From assembly GCA_963844845.1 (NCBI GenBank), contig CAWJPW010000004.1, positions 1-64,000 on the forward strand: a DNA stretch of 64,000 bases, written 5' to 3'. Below are positions 32,878 to 42,102 of the stretch, in pieces. Position numbers and translations under genes: made by a program. Each line of letters begins with the position of its first letter. Positions within the stretch are counted from its first letter, which is position 1. The stretch is from CAWJPW01 sp963844845. GTDB taxonomy: Bacteria > Acidobacteriota > Thermoanaerobaculia > Thermoanaerobaculales > Sulfomarinibacteraceae. The notes beneath the pieces are model-generated. The model did no database searches. It worked only from the letters and a program-made list of their open reading frames with translations, and was not told the DNA's origin.

Positions 32878-34551
32878 CTACTCTTCCGGCCTGACGATGG
32901 CTATGGCAGCCGGGCCGGGAAGGCGAGGCACGTCGACCGAGCCGCGATAGACCCGGCCGTCGGGCCAGCGCACCACGAGCTTGTGGCGGCCCGACGGGAC
33001 CTTCACTCGGGTGAGGGGAAGTCGCCCCAGCTCGCCTCCGTCCAGGTAGGCGGTGGCGCCGGGCGGAGCGGCCGGGTCGTAGGCCACGGTGAGCTGCCCG
33101 ACGTCGACGCTGAGGGCTACTGTGCGCGTCTGCCAGGTCACGGTCCGCTCGAACCGTTGCTCGGGGAAGCCCGGAATCGACACGAGGAAGACGTGCCGCC
33201 CCTGCTCCAGAGTGAGGGACCGACTCTGGATCTTCTCGGGGCCCAGGGTCTTGCCGTCGAGCCTCACTTCGGCCGGAGGATCGACCACCAGCTGGATCTT
33301 CACCGGGCCTGCCGGCGTCGCAGTGGGCTCTGGTGTCGGCGTCGCGGTGGGCTCCGGCGTGGGAGTCGCCGTGGGCAGGGGGGTGGGCGTGGGGGTGGGC
33401 GTGGGCGTCGGTGTGGGAGCCACCCAGGGTGCTCCCTGGGTTCCGAACACGGCATGCTGGGCGGCTGGAGAAAGGTAGAGCACCACTCCACCGGTGAGCA
33501 CCAAGAGCAGGAGAGCGAGGAAGGTGATGAACACCGGCCCCACGTGCCGCGGAACTTCCTCGACCAGGTCTGGTGAATGGCTCAGCGAGGCCGCCTCCGC
33601 CGAAGTCGGGCGAGGGGTGCCCGGCACTCCGCGCGTGGGAGGCTCGTCGGTGGTACCGCTGTCGCCGACCATGCGGGCGACGACGGCGCGCAGTACGCCG
33701 GTGGTCTGCTCCTCGGAAGGGTCGGCTGGCTGGGACTGCGAGTCCACCCGGACCTCGCGCAGGGCATCGCCCAGCTCGTGTGCGGTCTGGTAGCGGAGGG
33801 CCGGGTCCTTCTCCATGCATCGGCGAACGATCCGATCCAGAGCCGGCGGGCACTCCGGGGCGAGCTCCAGTAGGGGGGGCGGGTTCTCGTTGAGGATGTT
33901 GAAGAGCACGTTGGAGAGCGACCCGCCGCTGAAGGGGCGCTTTCCGGTGATCAGCTCGTAGGCCACAATACCCACCGCGAAGACGTCGGTACGGGGGTCG
34001 ACCTCGGCGCCTTGGATTTGCTCGGGGGCGAGGTAGCCGGCGGTGCCGAGGGCGATGCCCGTCTGGGTGAGCTTGCTGCCGCCCTCCAGAGACTTGGCGA
34101 TGCCGAAGTCCATGATCTTGACGACGCCGCTCTCCAGCACCCGGATGTTGGATGGCTTGATGTCGCGGTGGACGATGCCCCTCCGGTGGGCGAAGTGCAG
34201 CCCCTCGCACACCTGTATGAGGATCGAGATCGTCGCCTGAGGCTGGTCCAGCACTCCGGCCTTGAGCAGCTGGTCGAGGTCGTACCCGGTGAGGAACTCC
34301 TGGACGATGTAGGGGACGTCGTCCTCGAGCCCGAAGTCGAACACCAGCGTAATATTGGGGTGCACCAGATTGCCCACGAACTGGGCCTCCTGGTAGAACC
34401 GCTGACGAACCTCGAGGTCTGGGGTGGCGCAGAGCTTGATGGCCACCGGGCGCTTGATGAAGGGATCCCAGCCGCGGTAGATGACGCCGAAGCCGCCGCT
34501 GGCGATCTGCTTGACGATCTCGTACTTGCCGATGTGCTGCGGAGTCTGCAC
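32878..34551 (-). CDS. Membrane Ser/Thr protein kinase with extracytoplasmic PEGA domains
   Basis: The 557-residue protein starts at GTG 34551. Residues 1-270 form a Hanks-type kinase: IASGGFGVIYRGWD, VAIKLC (Lys), IVHRDIKPSNIRVL (catalytic Asp), IMDFGIAKSL and GYLAPEQI. A single membrane helix follows at about 335-357 (FITFLALLLLVLTGGVVLYL). Then come a Pro-Thr linker of repeated TP pairs (about 378-415) and two PEGA-like beta domains (VDPPAEVRLDGKTLGPEKI and YLDGGELGRLPLTRVKVPSG). The PEGA part should lie in the periplasm, perhaps sensing or binding the envelope. Targets are unknown. It lies between rex and the TPR gene. Confidence 0.93.
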   Translation of the reverse strand: MQTPQHIGKYEIVKQIASGGFGVIYRGWDPFIKRPVAIKLCATPDLEVRQRFYQEAQFVGNLVHPNITLVFDFGLEDDVPYIVQEFLTGYDLDQLLKAGVLDQPQATISILIQVCEGLHFAHRRGIVHRDIKPSNIRVLESGVVKIMDFGIAKSLEGGSKLTQTGIALGTAGYLAPEQIQGAEVDPRTDVFAVGIVAYELITGKRPFSGGSLSNVLFNILNENPPPLLELAPECPPALDRIVRRCMEKDPALRYQTAHELGDALREVRVDSQSQPADPSEEQTTGVLRAVVARMVGDSGTTDEPPTRGVPGTPRPTSAEAASLSHSPDLVEEVPRHVGPVFITFLALLLLVLTGGVVLYLSPAAQHAVFGTQGAPWVAPTPTPTPTPTPTPLPTATPTPEPTATPTPEPTATPAGPVKIQLVVDPPAEVRLDGKTLGPEKIQSRSLTLEQGRHVFLVSIPGFPEQRFERTVTWQTRTVALSVDVGQLTVAYDPAAPPGATAYLDGGELGRLPLTRVKVPSGRHKLVVRWPDGRVYRGSVDVPRLPGPAAIAIVRPEE

Positions 34552-34557
34552 GAGCCT

Positions 34558-34586
34558 ACTCTAGCGCATGCGGCAACGCGGGGTAA
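34558..34586 (-). promoter_or_regulatory. Candidate promoter of the PEGA kinase gene
   Basis: TAGAGT (34563-34558) is 6 nt before the GTG start at 34551, and TTACCC (34586-34581) sits at a 17-nt spacing as a weak -35. It lies just after the rex stop codon, so the kinase gene can be transcribed independently of the nuo-rex operon. Confidence 0.45.
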
Positions 34587-34601
34587 CCGTCGGGCACGGT
34601 C

Positions 34602-35258
34602 TCAGGATCGTCCACGGTGCCTGAGGAAGAACGAGAGCTCTTCGAGGTGGATCTTGAGGTCGACGGAGTTGACCAAGACTCCCTCGGGTCCCTGCACGTG
34701 GGTCGGCGCAAAGTTGAGCACCGCTCGCAGCCCCGCCTCGATCATGCGGTCGCACACGCTCTGCGCCGCCGGACCGGGTGTGGTGATGACGCCCATGGCG
34801 ACGTCTCGCTGGCGCACGATCTCGGGTAGACGTGCGGCGTCCTCCACCAGAAGGCCGGCGGGGGTGGGCTCACCGATCTTGTGCGGGTCCGAGTCGAGGA
34901 CCCCGACGACGAGGAAGCTCGCCCCGGAGAAGCCCGAGTAGTGGCACAGGGCGATGCCGAGGTTGCCGGCGCCGACGATGACGAGACGGCGCTCACGGTC
35001 GAGGCCGAGGATCTCGACGAGGTACTGGCGCAGCTCGCGGATGTTGTAGCCGACTCCGCGCACGCCGAACTCGCCGAAGTACGCGAGATCCTTGCGGATC
35101 TGCGCGGAGTTGAGGTGAAAGCGGCGCGCCAGGTCCTGGCTCGACACGGTCTCCAGCCCCAACGCCTCCAGCCGCTCAAGACAGCGCAGATACACGGACA
35201 GGCGGGAGATGGTGAGCTGGGAGATCGTGCTGACGTCGAGATGGCGCTTGAAGGCCAT
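34602..35258 (-). CDS. rex: Redox-sensing transcriptional repressor Rex
   Basis: The 218-residue regulator has a winged-helix DNA-binding domain at about 10-80 (SRLSVYLRCLERLEALG, SSQDLARRFHLNSAQIRKDLAYFGEFGVRGVGY) and a Rossmann domain that binds NAD(H) (RLVIVGAGNLGIALCHYSGF). The domain-swapped C-terminal helix is DLKIHLEELSFFLRH. Rex binds DNA when NADH/NAD+ is low and releases it when NADH rises. ATG 35258 is 3 nt after the nuoN stop with a GAGGTG ribosome site, so rex is the last gene of the complex I operon. A Rex-type operator occurs at the operon promoter about 10.7 kb upstream, implying autoregulation. Confidence 0.96.
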   Translation of the reverse strand: MAFKRHLDVSTISQLTISRLSVYLRCLERLEALGLETVSSQDLARRFHLNSAQIRKDLAYFGEFGVRGVGYNIRELRQYLVEILGLDRERRLVIVGAGNLGIALCHYSGFSGASFLVVGVLDSDPHKIGEPTPAGLLVEDAARLPEIVRQRDVAMGVITTPGPAAQSVCDRMIEAGLRAVLNFAPTHVQGPEGVLVNSVDLKIHLEELSFFLRHRGRS

Positions 35259-35261
35259 GGA

Positions 35262-36701
35262 TCACCTCATGAAGAGCTGTACGGCCGCCTCGGCCGCCGC
35301 CAAGAGCGGGGCGGGGTACAGGCCGATGCCCACAACGCCCAGCGCCGCCACGGCCGAGGCCGTCTTGAGCGAGAACGAGGGGACGAAAGCGGGCTTGCGC
35401 TTGGGCAGAGCCTGCATGTACATGACGTACACCACGCGCAGGTAGTAGAACGCGGACACGAGGGAGTTCAGCACGCCGAGAACGGCGAGCCACACCAGCC
35501 CCTGGTTGACGGCGGCGCGGAAGACCAGGAACTTCGCGGTGAAGCCCACGAGAGGCGGTACTCCGGCCAGGGAGAAGAGGCAGATGGTGAGGGCGAGCGC
35601 CGGAAGCGGCCGCTCCCAGCCCTGTCCGGCGAGGTCGGACAGTAGGTGAGGCTCGTTGTCCCGCTCCGAGAAGAGGGCGATGACGGCGAACGCGCCGACG
35701 TTCATGAAGGTATAGGCGGCCATGTAGATGAGGACCGCAGCGGCGCCGTCGATACCGGCGACGATCACGCCGACCATGGCGTAGCCCATGTGCGCGATAC
35801 CCGAGTACGCCAGCATCCGCTTGATGTCGCGCTGCACGATGGCGACGATGTTCCCGAGGGTCATGGAAGCCACTGCCATCACCCCGGCTGCCCAGAGCCA
35901 GTTGGGGGAGAGCTCGAGGAGATGCATGCCCACGGCGATCCGCAGCAGGACGATGAGGGCGGCGCCCTTGGGCACGACCGAGAGGAAGGCCACGACCGGG
36001 GTGGGGCCGCCCTGGTAGACGTCGGGCGCCCAACCGTGGAAGGGGAAGAGCGCGATCTTGAAGCCGAGGCCGCCGACCACCATGGCGAGGCCGATCCAGA
36101 AGAGCGGGCCGGGGGCGCCGGTGGCGACGGCGCGGGCCATCGCCTCGAGGTTCGTGGTGGCCGTTGCGCCGTACAGCAGGGCCACGCCGTAGACGAAGAT
36201 GGCGGATGCGAAGGCGCCCACGATGAAGTACTTGAGACCCGCTTCGACCGAGATCTGGAAGTCCTTGAGGAAGGCGTTGAGCACGTAGAGAGGGATCGAC
36301 AGGAGCTCGAGGCCAAGGAAGAGGGGGAGGAAGTCCACCGCCGAGGCCATGACCATTGCTCCCACCGTCGCGAGCAAGAGGAGGGAGTAGAACTCGCCCC
36401 GCTCCTGGTTGTTGCGGCGCAGGAAGGGTCCGGCGATCCAAACTGTGAGGAAGGCGGCGGCGAGCATGTAGAGGTCGACGAAGCGACTCACCGCATCGAC
36501 CTCGAGCATCCCGCTCCACACCGAGCCTGTAAGAGGGAAGGTGAGGCGGACCCAGGCGGCGGCGGCCAGCGCGAGGAGCGAGAGCCAAGCAGCTGAGCGG
36601 CGCGCCCGCGGTGCGAAGGCCTCTGCCAGGAGCAGGAGGCCGGCGGCCACCGTGAGGATCAGCTGCGGAAGAAGAGCGAGGAGATCGGACTGGGTCGGCA
36701 C
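35262..36701 (-). CDS. nuoN: NADH-quinone oxidoreductase subunit N
   Basis: The 479-residue membrane subunit has about 14 helices and is one of the three antiporter-like proton channels of complex I. Typical features are the conserved helix with Glu/Lys around GLELLSIPLYVLNAFLKD, SVEAGLKYFIVGAFASAIFVYG, and KIALFPFHGWAPDVYQGGPTPVVAFLSVVPKGAAL. It starts 12 nt after nuoM ends and is followed after 3 nt by rex. Confidence 0.96.
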   Translation of the reverse strand: MPTQSDLLALLPQLILTVAAGLLLLAEAFAPRARRSAAWLSLLALAAAAWVRLTFPLTGSVWSGMLEVDAVSRFVDLYMLAAAFLTVWIAGPFLRRNNQERGEFYSLLLLATVGAMVMASAVDFLPLFLGLELLSIPLYVLNAFLKDFQISVEAGLKYFIVGAFASAIFVYGVALLYGATATTNLEAMARAVATGAPGPLFWIGLAMVVGGLGFKIALFPFHGWAPDVYQGGPTPVVAFLSVVPKGAALIVLLRIAVGMHLLELSPNWLWAAGVMAVASMTLGNIVAIVQRDIKRMLAYSGIAHMGYAMVGVIVAGIDGAAAVLIYMAAYTFMNVGAFAVIALFSERDNEPHLLSDLAGQGWERPLPALALTICLFSLAGVPPLVGFTAKFLVFRAAVNQGLVWLAVLGVLNSLVSAFYYLRVVYVMYMQALPKRKPAFVPSFSLKTASAVAALGVVGIGLYPAPLLAAAEAAVQLFMR

Positions 36702-36713
36702 GGCGGACCCTCC

Positions 36714-38213
36714 TTAGTGGCCGAGCAGGAGGCCCACCGCGGCCTCCATCGGGGACAGGAACGTGGTCGGGTGGATCCCGATCCAGACGATGAATACGAG
36801 CAGCGGGGCGACGGCCAGGAGCTCACGCGCGTTGATGTCGCGAAGCGAGAGATTCTCGCTGTTGGCGAAGGGGTTCCAGAAGACCCGCTGGACCATCCAC
36901 AGCATGTAGACGGCGCCGAATATGATCCCGAGCCCGGCCAGCACCACGGCCACGGGGAAGCGCTGCCAGCTGCCGTTGAGGATGAGAAACTCACCAACGA
37001 ATCCGTTGAGACCCGGGAGACCGATGGAGGAAAGCGTCACCAGGAGGAAGACGCCGGTATATACCGGCACAACTCCGGCGATGCCGCCGTAGTCGGCGAT
37101 GAGCCGGGTATGGCGGCGCTCGTAGAGGACGCCCACCAGGAGGAAGAGGGCGCCCGTGGAGAGCCCGTGGTTGACCATCTGCAGGATCGCTCCCTGCGTC
37201 GAGGCGACGGTGCCGGCCGCGAGGCCCAGCATCACGAATCCGAGGTGGCTCACCGACGAGTACGCCACCAGCTTCTTGATGTCCGGCTGCACCATGGCCA
37301 CCCAGGCGCCGTAGAGGATGCCGGTCACGGCGAGCACCACCATGAGCGGCACGAACGCGTCCCAGGCGGCCGGGAAGAGCGTGTGGTTGAACCGCAGGAA
37401 GCCGTAGGTCCCGAGCTTCAGGAGAACGCCCGCGAGGATGATGGAACCGCCGGTGGGCGCCTCCACGTGCGCGTCGGGGAGCCAGGTGTGGAACGGGAAC
37501 ATGGGAACCTTGATGGCGAAGGCCAGGGCGAAGGCCGCGAACACGAGCATTTGCGGGCTGGCGAAGAACCCTGCGCCCATGGGCAGCTTGGGCGCGGTCT
37601 GCAGAATGTCGCCGTAGGCGAAGCTCCACGCTCCCGTGAGCAGGTGGTGATGCCAGGCCACATAGAGGATCGCCACCAGCATGAGCATCGAGCCCACCAT
37701 GGTGTAGATGAAGAACTTCACAGCGGCGTAGATGCGGCGCTGGCCGCCCCACACGCCGATGATGAAGTACATCGGCACCAGCATGAGCTCCCAGAACACG
37801 TAGAAGAGGAAGAGGTCGGTGGCCACGAAGGCGCCGATCATCCCCGTGGTGAGGAGCAGCAGGCAGATGTGAAAGCCCTTGACCCGCTCTGAGATGGAGG
37901 TCCACGAGGCGAGGATGACCACGGGTACGAGGAGGGTGGTCAGCAGTACCAGAAGGAGCGAGATCCCGTCGATCCCGAGGGCATAGCTGATGCCGTACTG
38001 GGGGATCCACGGCAGGCGCTCAATCATCTGGAAGCCGGGGGTGTTGGCGTCGAAGCCGGTCCACAGCAGGCACGACACCGCGAACACTGCCAGCGACACG
38101 GCGAGGGCGAGCCAGCGATGAAGCCGCTCGAATCGCCCGGGCACCAGGCCCAGGAGAACGGCGGCCACGCCAGGACCCAGCGCGACCAGGGAGAGCAGGT
38201 GGTCAGTCAGCAC
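36714..38213 (-). CDS. nuoM: NADH-quinone oxidoreductase subunit M
   Basis: The 499-residue antiporter-like subunit of complex I is predicted to have 14 membrane helices. Landmarks are FYVFWELMLVPMYFIIGVWGG with the essential Glu, KFFIYTMVGSMLMLVAILY, KVPMFPFHTWLPDAHVEAPT, and KLVAYSSVSHLGFVMLGLAA with the channel Lys. It lies between nuoL and nuoN with 12-nt gaps. Confidence 0.96.
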   Translation of the reverse strand: MLTDHLLSLVALGPGVAAVLLGLVPGRFERLHRWLALAVSLAVFAVSCLLWTGFDANTPGFQMIERLPWIPQYGISYALGIDGISLLLVLLTTLLVPVVILASWTSISERVKGFHICLLLLTTGMIGAFVATDLFLFYVFWELMLVPMYFIIGVWGGQRRIYAAVKFFIYTMVGSMLMLVAILYVAWHHHLLTGAWSFAYGDILQTAPKLPMGAGFFASPQMLVFAAFALAFAIKVPMFPFHTWLPDAHVEAPTGGSIILAGVLLKLGTYGFLRFNHTLFPAAWDAFVPLMVVLAVTGILYGAWVAMVQPDIKKLVAYSSVSHLGFVMLGLAAGTVASTQGAILQMVNHGLSTGALFLLVGVLYERRHTRLIADYGGIAGVVPVYTGVFLLVTLSSIGLPGLNGFVGEFLILNGSWQRFPVAVVLAGLGIIFGAVYMLWMVQRVFWNPFANSENLSLRDINARELLAVAPLLVFIVWIGIHPTTFLSPMEAAVGLLLGH

Positions 38214-38225
38214 AGTCTCCTCCCA

Positions 38226-40208
38226 CTACCACAGGACGGCGGCGAGGATGAGCACGCCGAGAGCTACGGAGAGTGCGTAGTTGCGCACGTTGCCGGTCTG
38301 CAGGAAGCGCAGCAGATCACCAGTCAGCTCGGTGGCGAAGGCACTTCCGTTGACGCAGATCCCGTCGATGAGCACGGAGTCGATGACCTTCCAGCAGAAG
38401 GTCGCAAAGCGCTGGATCGGGCGGATCACGAGCGCGTCGTAGATCTCGTCCACGTAGTACTTGTCGAGCAGCAGCCGGTGCGCGAGCGGGAAGCGCTCGG
38501 CCAGGCGTCGTGGCGCAGCGAAAGCGTTCTCACCGATGTAGAAGCGGCGTGCGACCAGGATGCCGGTCACTGCCACCGCCAGCGACGCGAAGACCAGCAG
38601 CCATTCCACGCCGACGCCTACGGCGTGGTGCTCCACGGCTGCCGCCGCCCCGTGCTCGGCGCTGCCGATGGGGATCAGGATCGGCTCGAGCCAGTGGTCG
38701 ATGAGGTTCCACGCCGAGCGCCCGGTGAACAGCTTCGGCACGCCAATGAGGCCGCCGACGACGGAGAGGCTGCCCAGTACCACCAGGGGCAGCGTCATCG
38801 TGGGGGGCGACTCGTGCACGTGGTGCTCGGCCTCCTCACCGCCGCGGAACTCGCCGTGGAATGTCATGTACACCGCTCGGAACATGTAGAAGGCGGTCAT
38901 CATGGCGCCGGCCACGCCGAGGAACCAGAGAAGGTAGTAGACCGAGCCGTGGCCGTTGAGGTTGCCCGCGCCGGCCTCGAAGGTCTTGGCGAGGATCTCG
39001 TCCTTGGAGAAGAACCCGGCCAGCGGGAAGATCCCGGAGATCGCCAGGGTCGCCGCCAGGAAGGTCCAGTAGGTGATCGGCATCTTCTTACGCAGGCCGC
39101 CCAAATGTCGCATGTCCTGCTCGCCGCCGCAGGCGTGGATCACCGAGCCCGAGCCGAGGAAGAGACAGGCCTTGAAGAACGCGTGGGTGACCACGTGGAA
39201 GATGGCCGCCACGAAGGCGCCCACGCCGGCGCCCAGGAACATGTAACCCAGCTGGGACACGGTGGAGTAGGCGAGCACCTTCTTGATGTCGTTCTGGGCG
39301 AGGCCGATGGAGGCGGCGAACAGCGCGGTGACGCCGCCGATGACCGCCACCACCAGGAGCGCGGTGGGCGAGATGCGGAAGAAGACGTTGCAACGCACCA
39401 CCATGTAGACGCCGGCGGTGACCATGGTGGCGGCGTGGATCAGGGCCGACACCGGCGTCGGACCTGCCATGGCGTCGGGGAGCCAGACGAAGAGCGGAAT
39501 CTGTGCCGACTTCCCGATCGCCCCGACGAAAAGCAGCAGCCCGATGGCGGTTGCAGCGGCGCCGTATGCCGCCGGGTTGGCGGCCGCGGTCGGGAACATG
39601 TCGGTGAACTCAACCGAGCCGAACACCGCGAAGCAGCTGAAGATGGCGAGGAGGAAGCCGAGGTCGCCGATGCGGTTGACCACGAAGGCCTTCTTGCCGG
39701 CGGCGGCGGCCCATTCCTTGTCGAAGTAGTAGCCGATGAGGAGATAGGAGCACAGCCCCACACCCTCCCAACCAACGAACAGGACCACGAGGTTCGAGCC
39801 CAGCACCAACATGAGCATGGCGAACATGAAGAGGTTCAGGTAGGCGAAGTAGCGCGCGTATCCGCGGTCGGACTCCGAGTGCATGTAACCGATGGAGTAG
39901 ACGTGGATGAGGAAGCCCACGAAGGTGACGAAGGCCAGCATCACGGCCGACAAGCGGTCGAGCTGGAAGGAGGCGTCGACGGTGAAGCGCCCGGCGGCGA
40001 TCCAGGTGAAGTACTTCTCCACGAGGATCACCTGCGGATGCTGCGCGTACTGCCAGAGCGCCCAGAAGGTCGCCACCGTGGCGGCGCCCACCGAGCCCAC
40101 GCCCACCGCGGTCACCGCCGGCTTCTTGAGCCGGAGCACGCCGAGCAGCAGGTTCAGCAGGAACCCGGCGAGGGGGAGGAGGGGAATCAGCCATAAGGTG
40201 CCCAGCAT
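38226..40208 (-). CDS. nuoL: NADH-quinone oxidoreductase subunit L
   Basis: The 660-residue subunit is the most distal proton channel of the membrane arm and carries the long lateral helix at its C-terminus. Motifs are LFVGWEGVGLCSYLLIGYYF with the conserved Glu, KSAQIPLFVWLPDAMAGPTP, DIKKVLAYSTVSQLGYMFLG with the channel Lys, and ACLFLGSGSVIHA. It starts 10 nt downstream of nuoK. Confidence 0.97.
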   Translation of the reverse strand: MLGTLWLIPLLPLAGFLLNLLLGVLRLKKPAVTAVGVGSVGAATVATFWALWQYAQHPQVILVEKYFTWIAAGRFTVDASFQLDRLSAVMLAFVTFVGFLIHVYSIGYMHSESDRGYARYFAYLNLFMFAMLMLVLGSNLVVLFVGWEGVGLCSYLLIGYYFDKEWAAAAGKKAFVVNRIGDLGFLLAIFSCFAVFGSVEFTDMFPTAAANPAAYGAAATAIGLLLFVGAIGKSAQIPLFVWLPDAMAGPTPVSALIHAATMVTAGVYMVVRCNVFFRISPTALLVVAVIGGVTALFAASIGLAQNDIKKVLAYSTVSQLGYMFLGAGVGAFVAAIFHVVTHAFFKACLFLGSGSVIHACGGEQDMRHLGGLRKKMPITYWTFLAATLAISGIFPLAGFFSKDEILAKTFEAGAGNLNGHGSVYYLLWFLGVAGAMMTAFYMFRAVYMTFHGEFRGGEEAEHHVHESPPTMTLPLVVLGSLSVVGGLIGVPKLFTGRSAWNLIDHWLEPILIPIGSAEHGAAAAVEHHAVGVGVEWLLVFASLAVAVTGILVARRFYIGENAFAAPRRLAERFPLAHRLLLDKYYVDEIYDALVIRPIQRFATFCWKVIDSVLIDGICVNGSAFATELTGDLLRFLQTGNVRNYALSVALGVLILAAVLW

Positions 40209-40218
40209 CAGGGTCCTC

Positions 40219-40557
40219 CTACCAGCGCAGGATGTTGGCGCGGTCCACGTCGATGGTGTGCTTGATGCGGTTCAGCGCGATGAGGAGGGCGAGCCCCACC
40301 GCCGCCTCCGCGGCTGCCACACCGATGACGAAGAAGACGAAGACCTGGCCGGTGAGGGCCGCGGCCGCGCCCTGGCTCGAGTAGGCCAGCGCGAAGGCCA
40401 CGAAAGCCAGATTTGCGGAGTTCAGCATGATCTCCAGGGAGAGGAAGATGGCGATGCCGTTGCGGCGCAACAGCACCCCGATGGTGCCGATGGTGAAGAG
40501 GACCGCCGACAGCACCAGAATCCACGTGTGCGGTACGGGGAGGGTAGCAGGGGTCAT
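40219..40557 (-). CDS. nuoK: NADH-quinone oxidoreductase subunit K
   Basis: The 112-residue membrane subunit has three helices. The conserved Glu residues of the E-channel are in FLSLEIMLNSANLAFVAFA and GVAAAEAAVGLALLIALNR, which matches NuoK in other bacteria. It starts inside an ATGA overlap with the end of nuoJ. Confidence 0.95.
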   Translation of the reverse strand: MTPATLPVPHTWILVLSAVLFTIGTIGVLLRRNGIAIFLSLEIMLNSANLAFVAFALAYSSQGAAAALTGQVFVFFVIGVAAAEAAVGLALLIALNRIKHTIDVDRANILRW

Positions 40558-41054
40558 CGGGAGTCCCTCCGGGTGAGCACCAGAGCGCCCACCAGGGCAG
40601 CGAGCAGCAGCACGCTCACGAACTCGAACGGGAAGAGGTAGGTGGTCATCAGCGCCCGGCCGATGGGATAGGCCGTGCCATCCTCTGCGCCGGGGATGAC
40701 CGACCCGTATGCCGGGGCGAGGCGCGAGGCTGCGAGCACGACGGCGCCGCCGAGGCCCAGGGCTGTGAGGGTGCCGAGCAAAGCCTGGAGCGGCCGGCCG
40801 CTGCCGAGACGCTCCACCGAGCGGATGTTCAGCAGCATGATCACGAAGAGGAAGAGCACCAGCACCGCGCCCGAGTAGACGATCACCTGGATGGCGGCGA
40901 GGAAGTCCATGCCCAGTACCGCGTACGTCGTGGCCAGCGCGAAGAAGACGATCACCAACGCGAGAACGTTGACCACCGGGCTGCGGTGGGCGATGGCGAC
41001 CAGGGAGAAGAGCACCGCCACGGCGGCGGCGACGAGGAAGACGTAGACGACCAT
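40554..41054 (-). CDS. nuoJ: NADH-quinone oxidoreductase subunit J
   Basis: The 166-residue membrane subunit has five helices. The pi-bulge helix region FLAAIQVIVYSGAVLVLFLFVIML with a conserved Tyr, and the preceding FALATTYAVLGMDFLA, are characteristic. It is encoded 10 nt after nuoH and overlaps nuoK by 4 nt. Confidence 0.95.
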   Translation of the reverse strand: MVVYVFLVAAAVAVLFSLVAIAHRSPVVNVLALVIVFFALATTYAVLGMDFLAAIQVIVYSGAVLVLFLFVIMLLNIRSVERLGSGRPLQALLGTLTALGLGGAVVLAASRLAPAYGSVIPGAEDGTAYPIGRALMTTYLFPFEFVSVLLLAALVGALVLTRRDSR

Positions 41055-41064
41055 CGCGGGCCCC

Positions 41065-42102
41065 CTAGGAGATCCAGCCCAGCGCCATGGCCACGCCGAC
41101 CCAGAGGAAGTTGAGCACCGAGAGCGGCACCATGACCTTCCAGCCGAGGCCCATGAGCTGGTCGAAGCGGAAGCGCGGCAGGGTCCAGCGCACCCACACG
41201 AAGAACCACAGGAAGAATGCCACCTTGGCGGCGAACACGGCGATGGAGAAGAGCGCCCCTGCCCACCCGTGGAAGGGCACCGGGAGGTAGGGCAGGAAGT
41301 GCCAGCCGCCGAAGAAGAAGACGACGATGAGGGCGGCCGACGTGACCATGTTGATGTACTCGCTCATGAAGAACGCGGCGAACTTCATTGATGAGTACTC
41401 GGTGTGGTAGCCGGCCACCAGCTCGGCCTCGGCCTCGGGGAGGTCGAAGGGGAGCCGGTTGGTCTCGGCGAAGGCGGCGATCACGAAGGTGATGGCGCCG
41501 ATGGGCTGGACGAGGACGTTCCACAGCCCGTTCTGCTGGGCGATCACGCTGGACAGCTGGAACGAGCCCGTGGCCATCAGCACGCCCACGACCGAGATGG
41601 TGAGGGCGAGCTCGTAGGAGATGATCTGCGCCGAGGAGCGGATGCCGCCCAGCATCGAGTACTTGTTGTTGGACGACCAGCCCGCCAGCACGATGGCGTA
41701 GACCCCCAGCGAAGCGATGGCGAAGAGGTAGAGCACGCCGATGTTGAGGTCCGGGGCGACGATGAAGCCGTCCACGGCATGGCCGAAGAGCTCGAGGCCC
41801 GGGTCCCACCCGAAGGGCACGACGATGAACGTGCACAGGGCGACGATCAGGGCGACGGCGGGGGCCAGGAGGTACAGGAGCCGGTTGGTGCCGGCGGGAA
41901 TCAGGTTCTCCTTGGTGAGGAGCTTGACCGCATCGACAACCGGCTGCAGGAGCCCCCATGGTCCCACTCGGTTGGGGCCGAGACGGTCCTGGATCATGGC
42001 CGAGCCGCGTCGCTCCACCCACACCATGATGGGGACGGTGGTGAGCAGTACGCCCACCACGACGGCCAGCTTGACCGCGGTCACCACGAGCTCAGCCGAC
42101 AT
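41065..42102 (-). CDS. nuoH: NADH-quinone oxidoreductase subunit H
   Basis: The 345-residue membrane subunit forms the quinone-access chamber at the junction of the two arms. Diagnostic segments are WVERRGSAMIQDRLGPNRVG, GVYAIVLAGWSSNNKYSMLGG, AFAETNRLPFDLPEAEAELV, GYHTEYSSMKFAAFFM, and RWTLPRFRFDQLMGLGWK. Its start overlaps the end of nuoG by 11 nt. Confidence 0.97.
   Translation of the reverse strand: MSAELVVTAVKLAVVVGVLLTTVPIMVWVERRGSAMIQDRLGPNRVGPWGLLQPVVDAVKLLTKENLIPAGTNRLLYLLAPAVALIVALCTFIVVPFGWDPGLELFGHAVDGFIVAPDLNIGVLYLFAIASLGVYAIVLAGWSSNNKYSMLGGIRSSAQIISYELALTISVVGVLMATGSFQLSSVIAQQNGLWNVLVQPIGAITFVIAAFAETNRLPFDLPEAEAELVAGYHTEYSSMKFAAFFMSEYINMVTSAALIVVFFFGGWHFLPYLPVPFHGWAGALFSIAVFAAKVAFFLWFFVWVRWTLPRFRFDQLMGLGWKVMVPLSVLNFLWVGVAMALGWIS

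Noticed and set aside
33330..33425. Short tandem hexamers considered as a CRISPR or minisatellite.
   Set aside because: They lie in frame within the kinase gene and encode a Thr-Pro linker; there are no spacers and no cas genes.
35646..40196. Long plus-strand frames (up to 692 codons) opposite nuoL, nuoM and nuoN rich in His, Glu, Val and Asp.
   Set aside because: Antisense shadows of hydrophobic membrane genes; no ribosome site or family motif, and the nuo genes are unmistakable.
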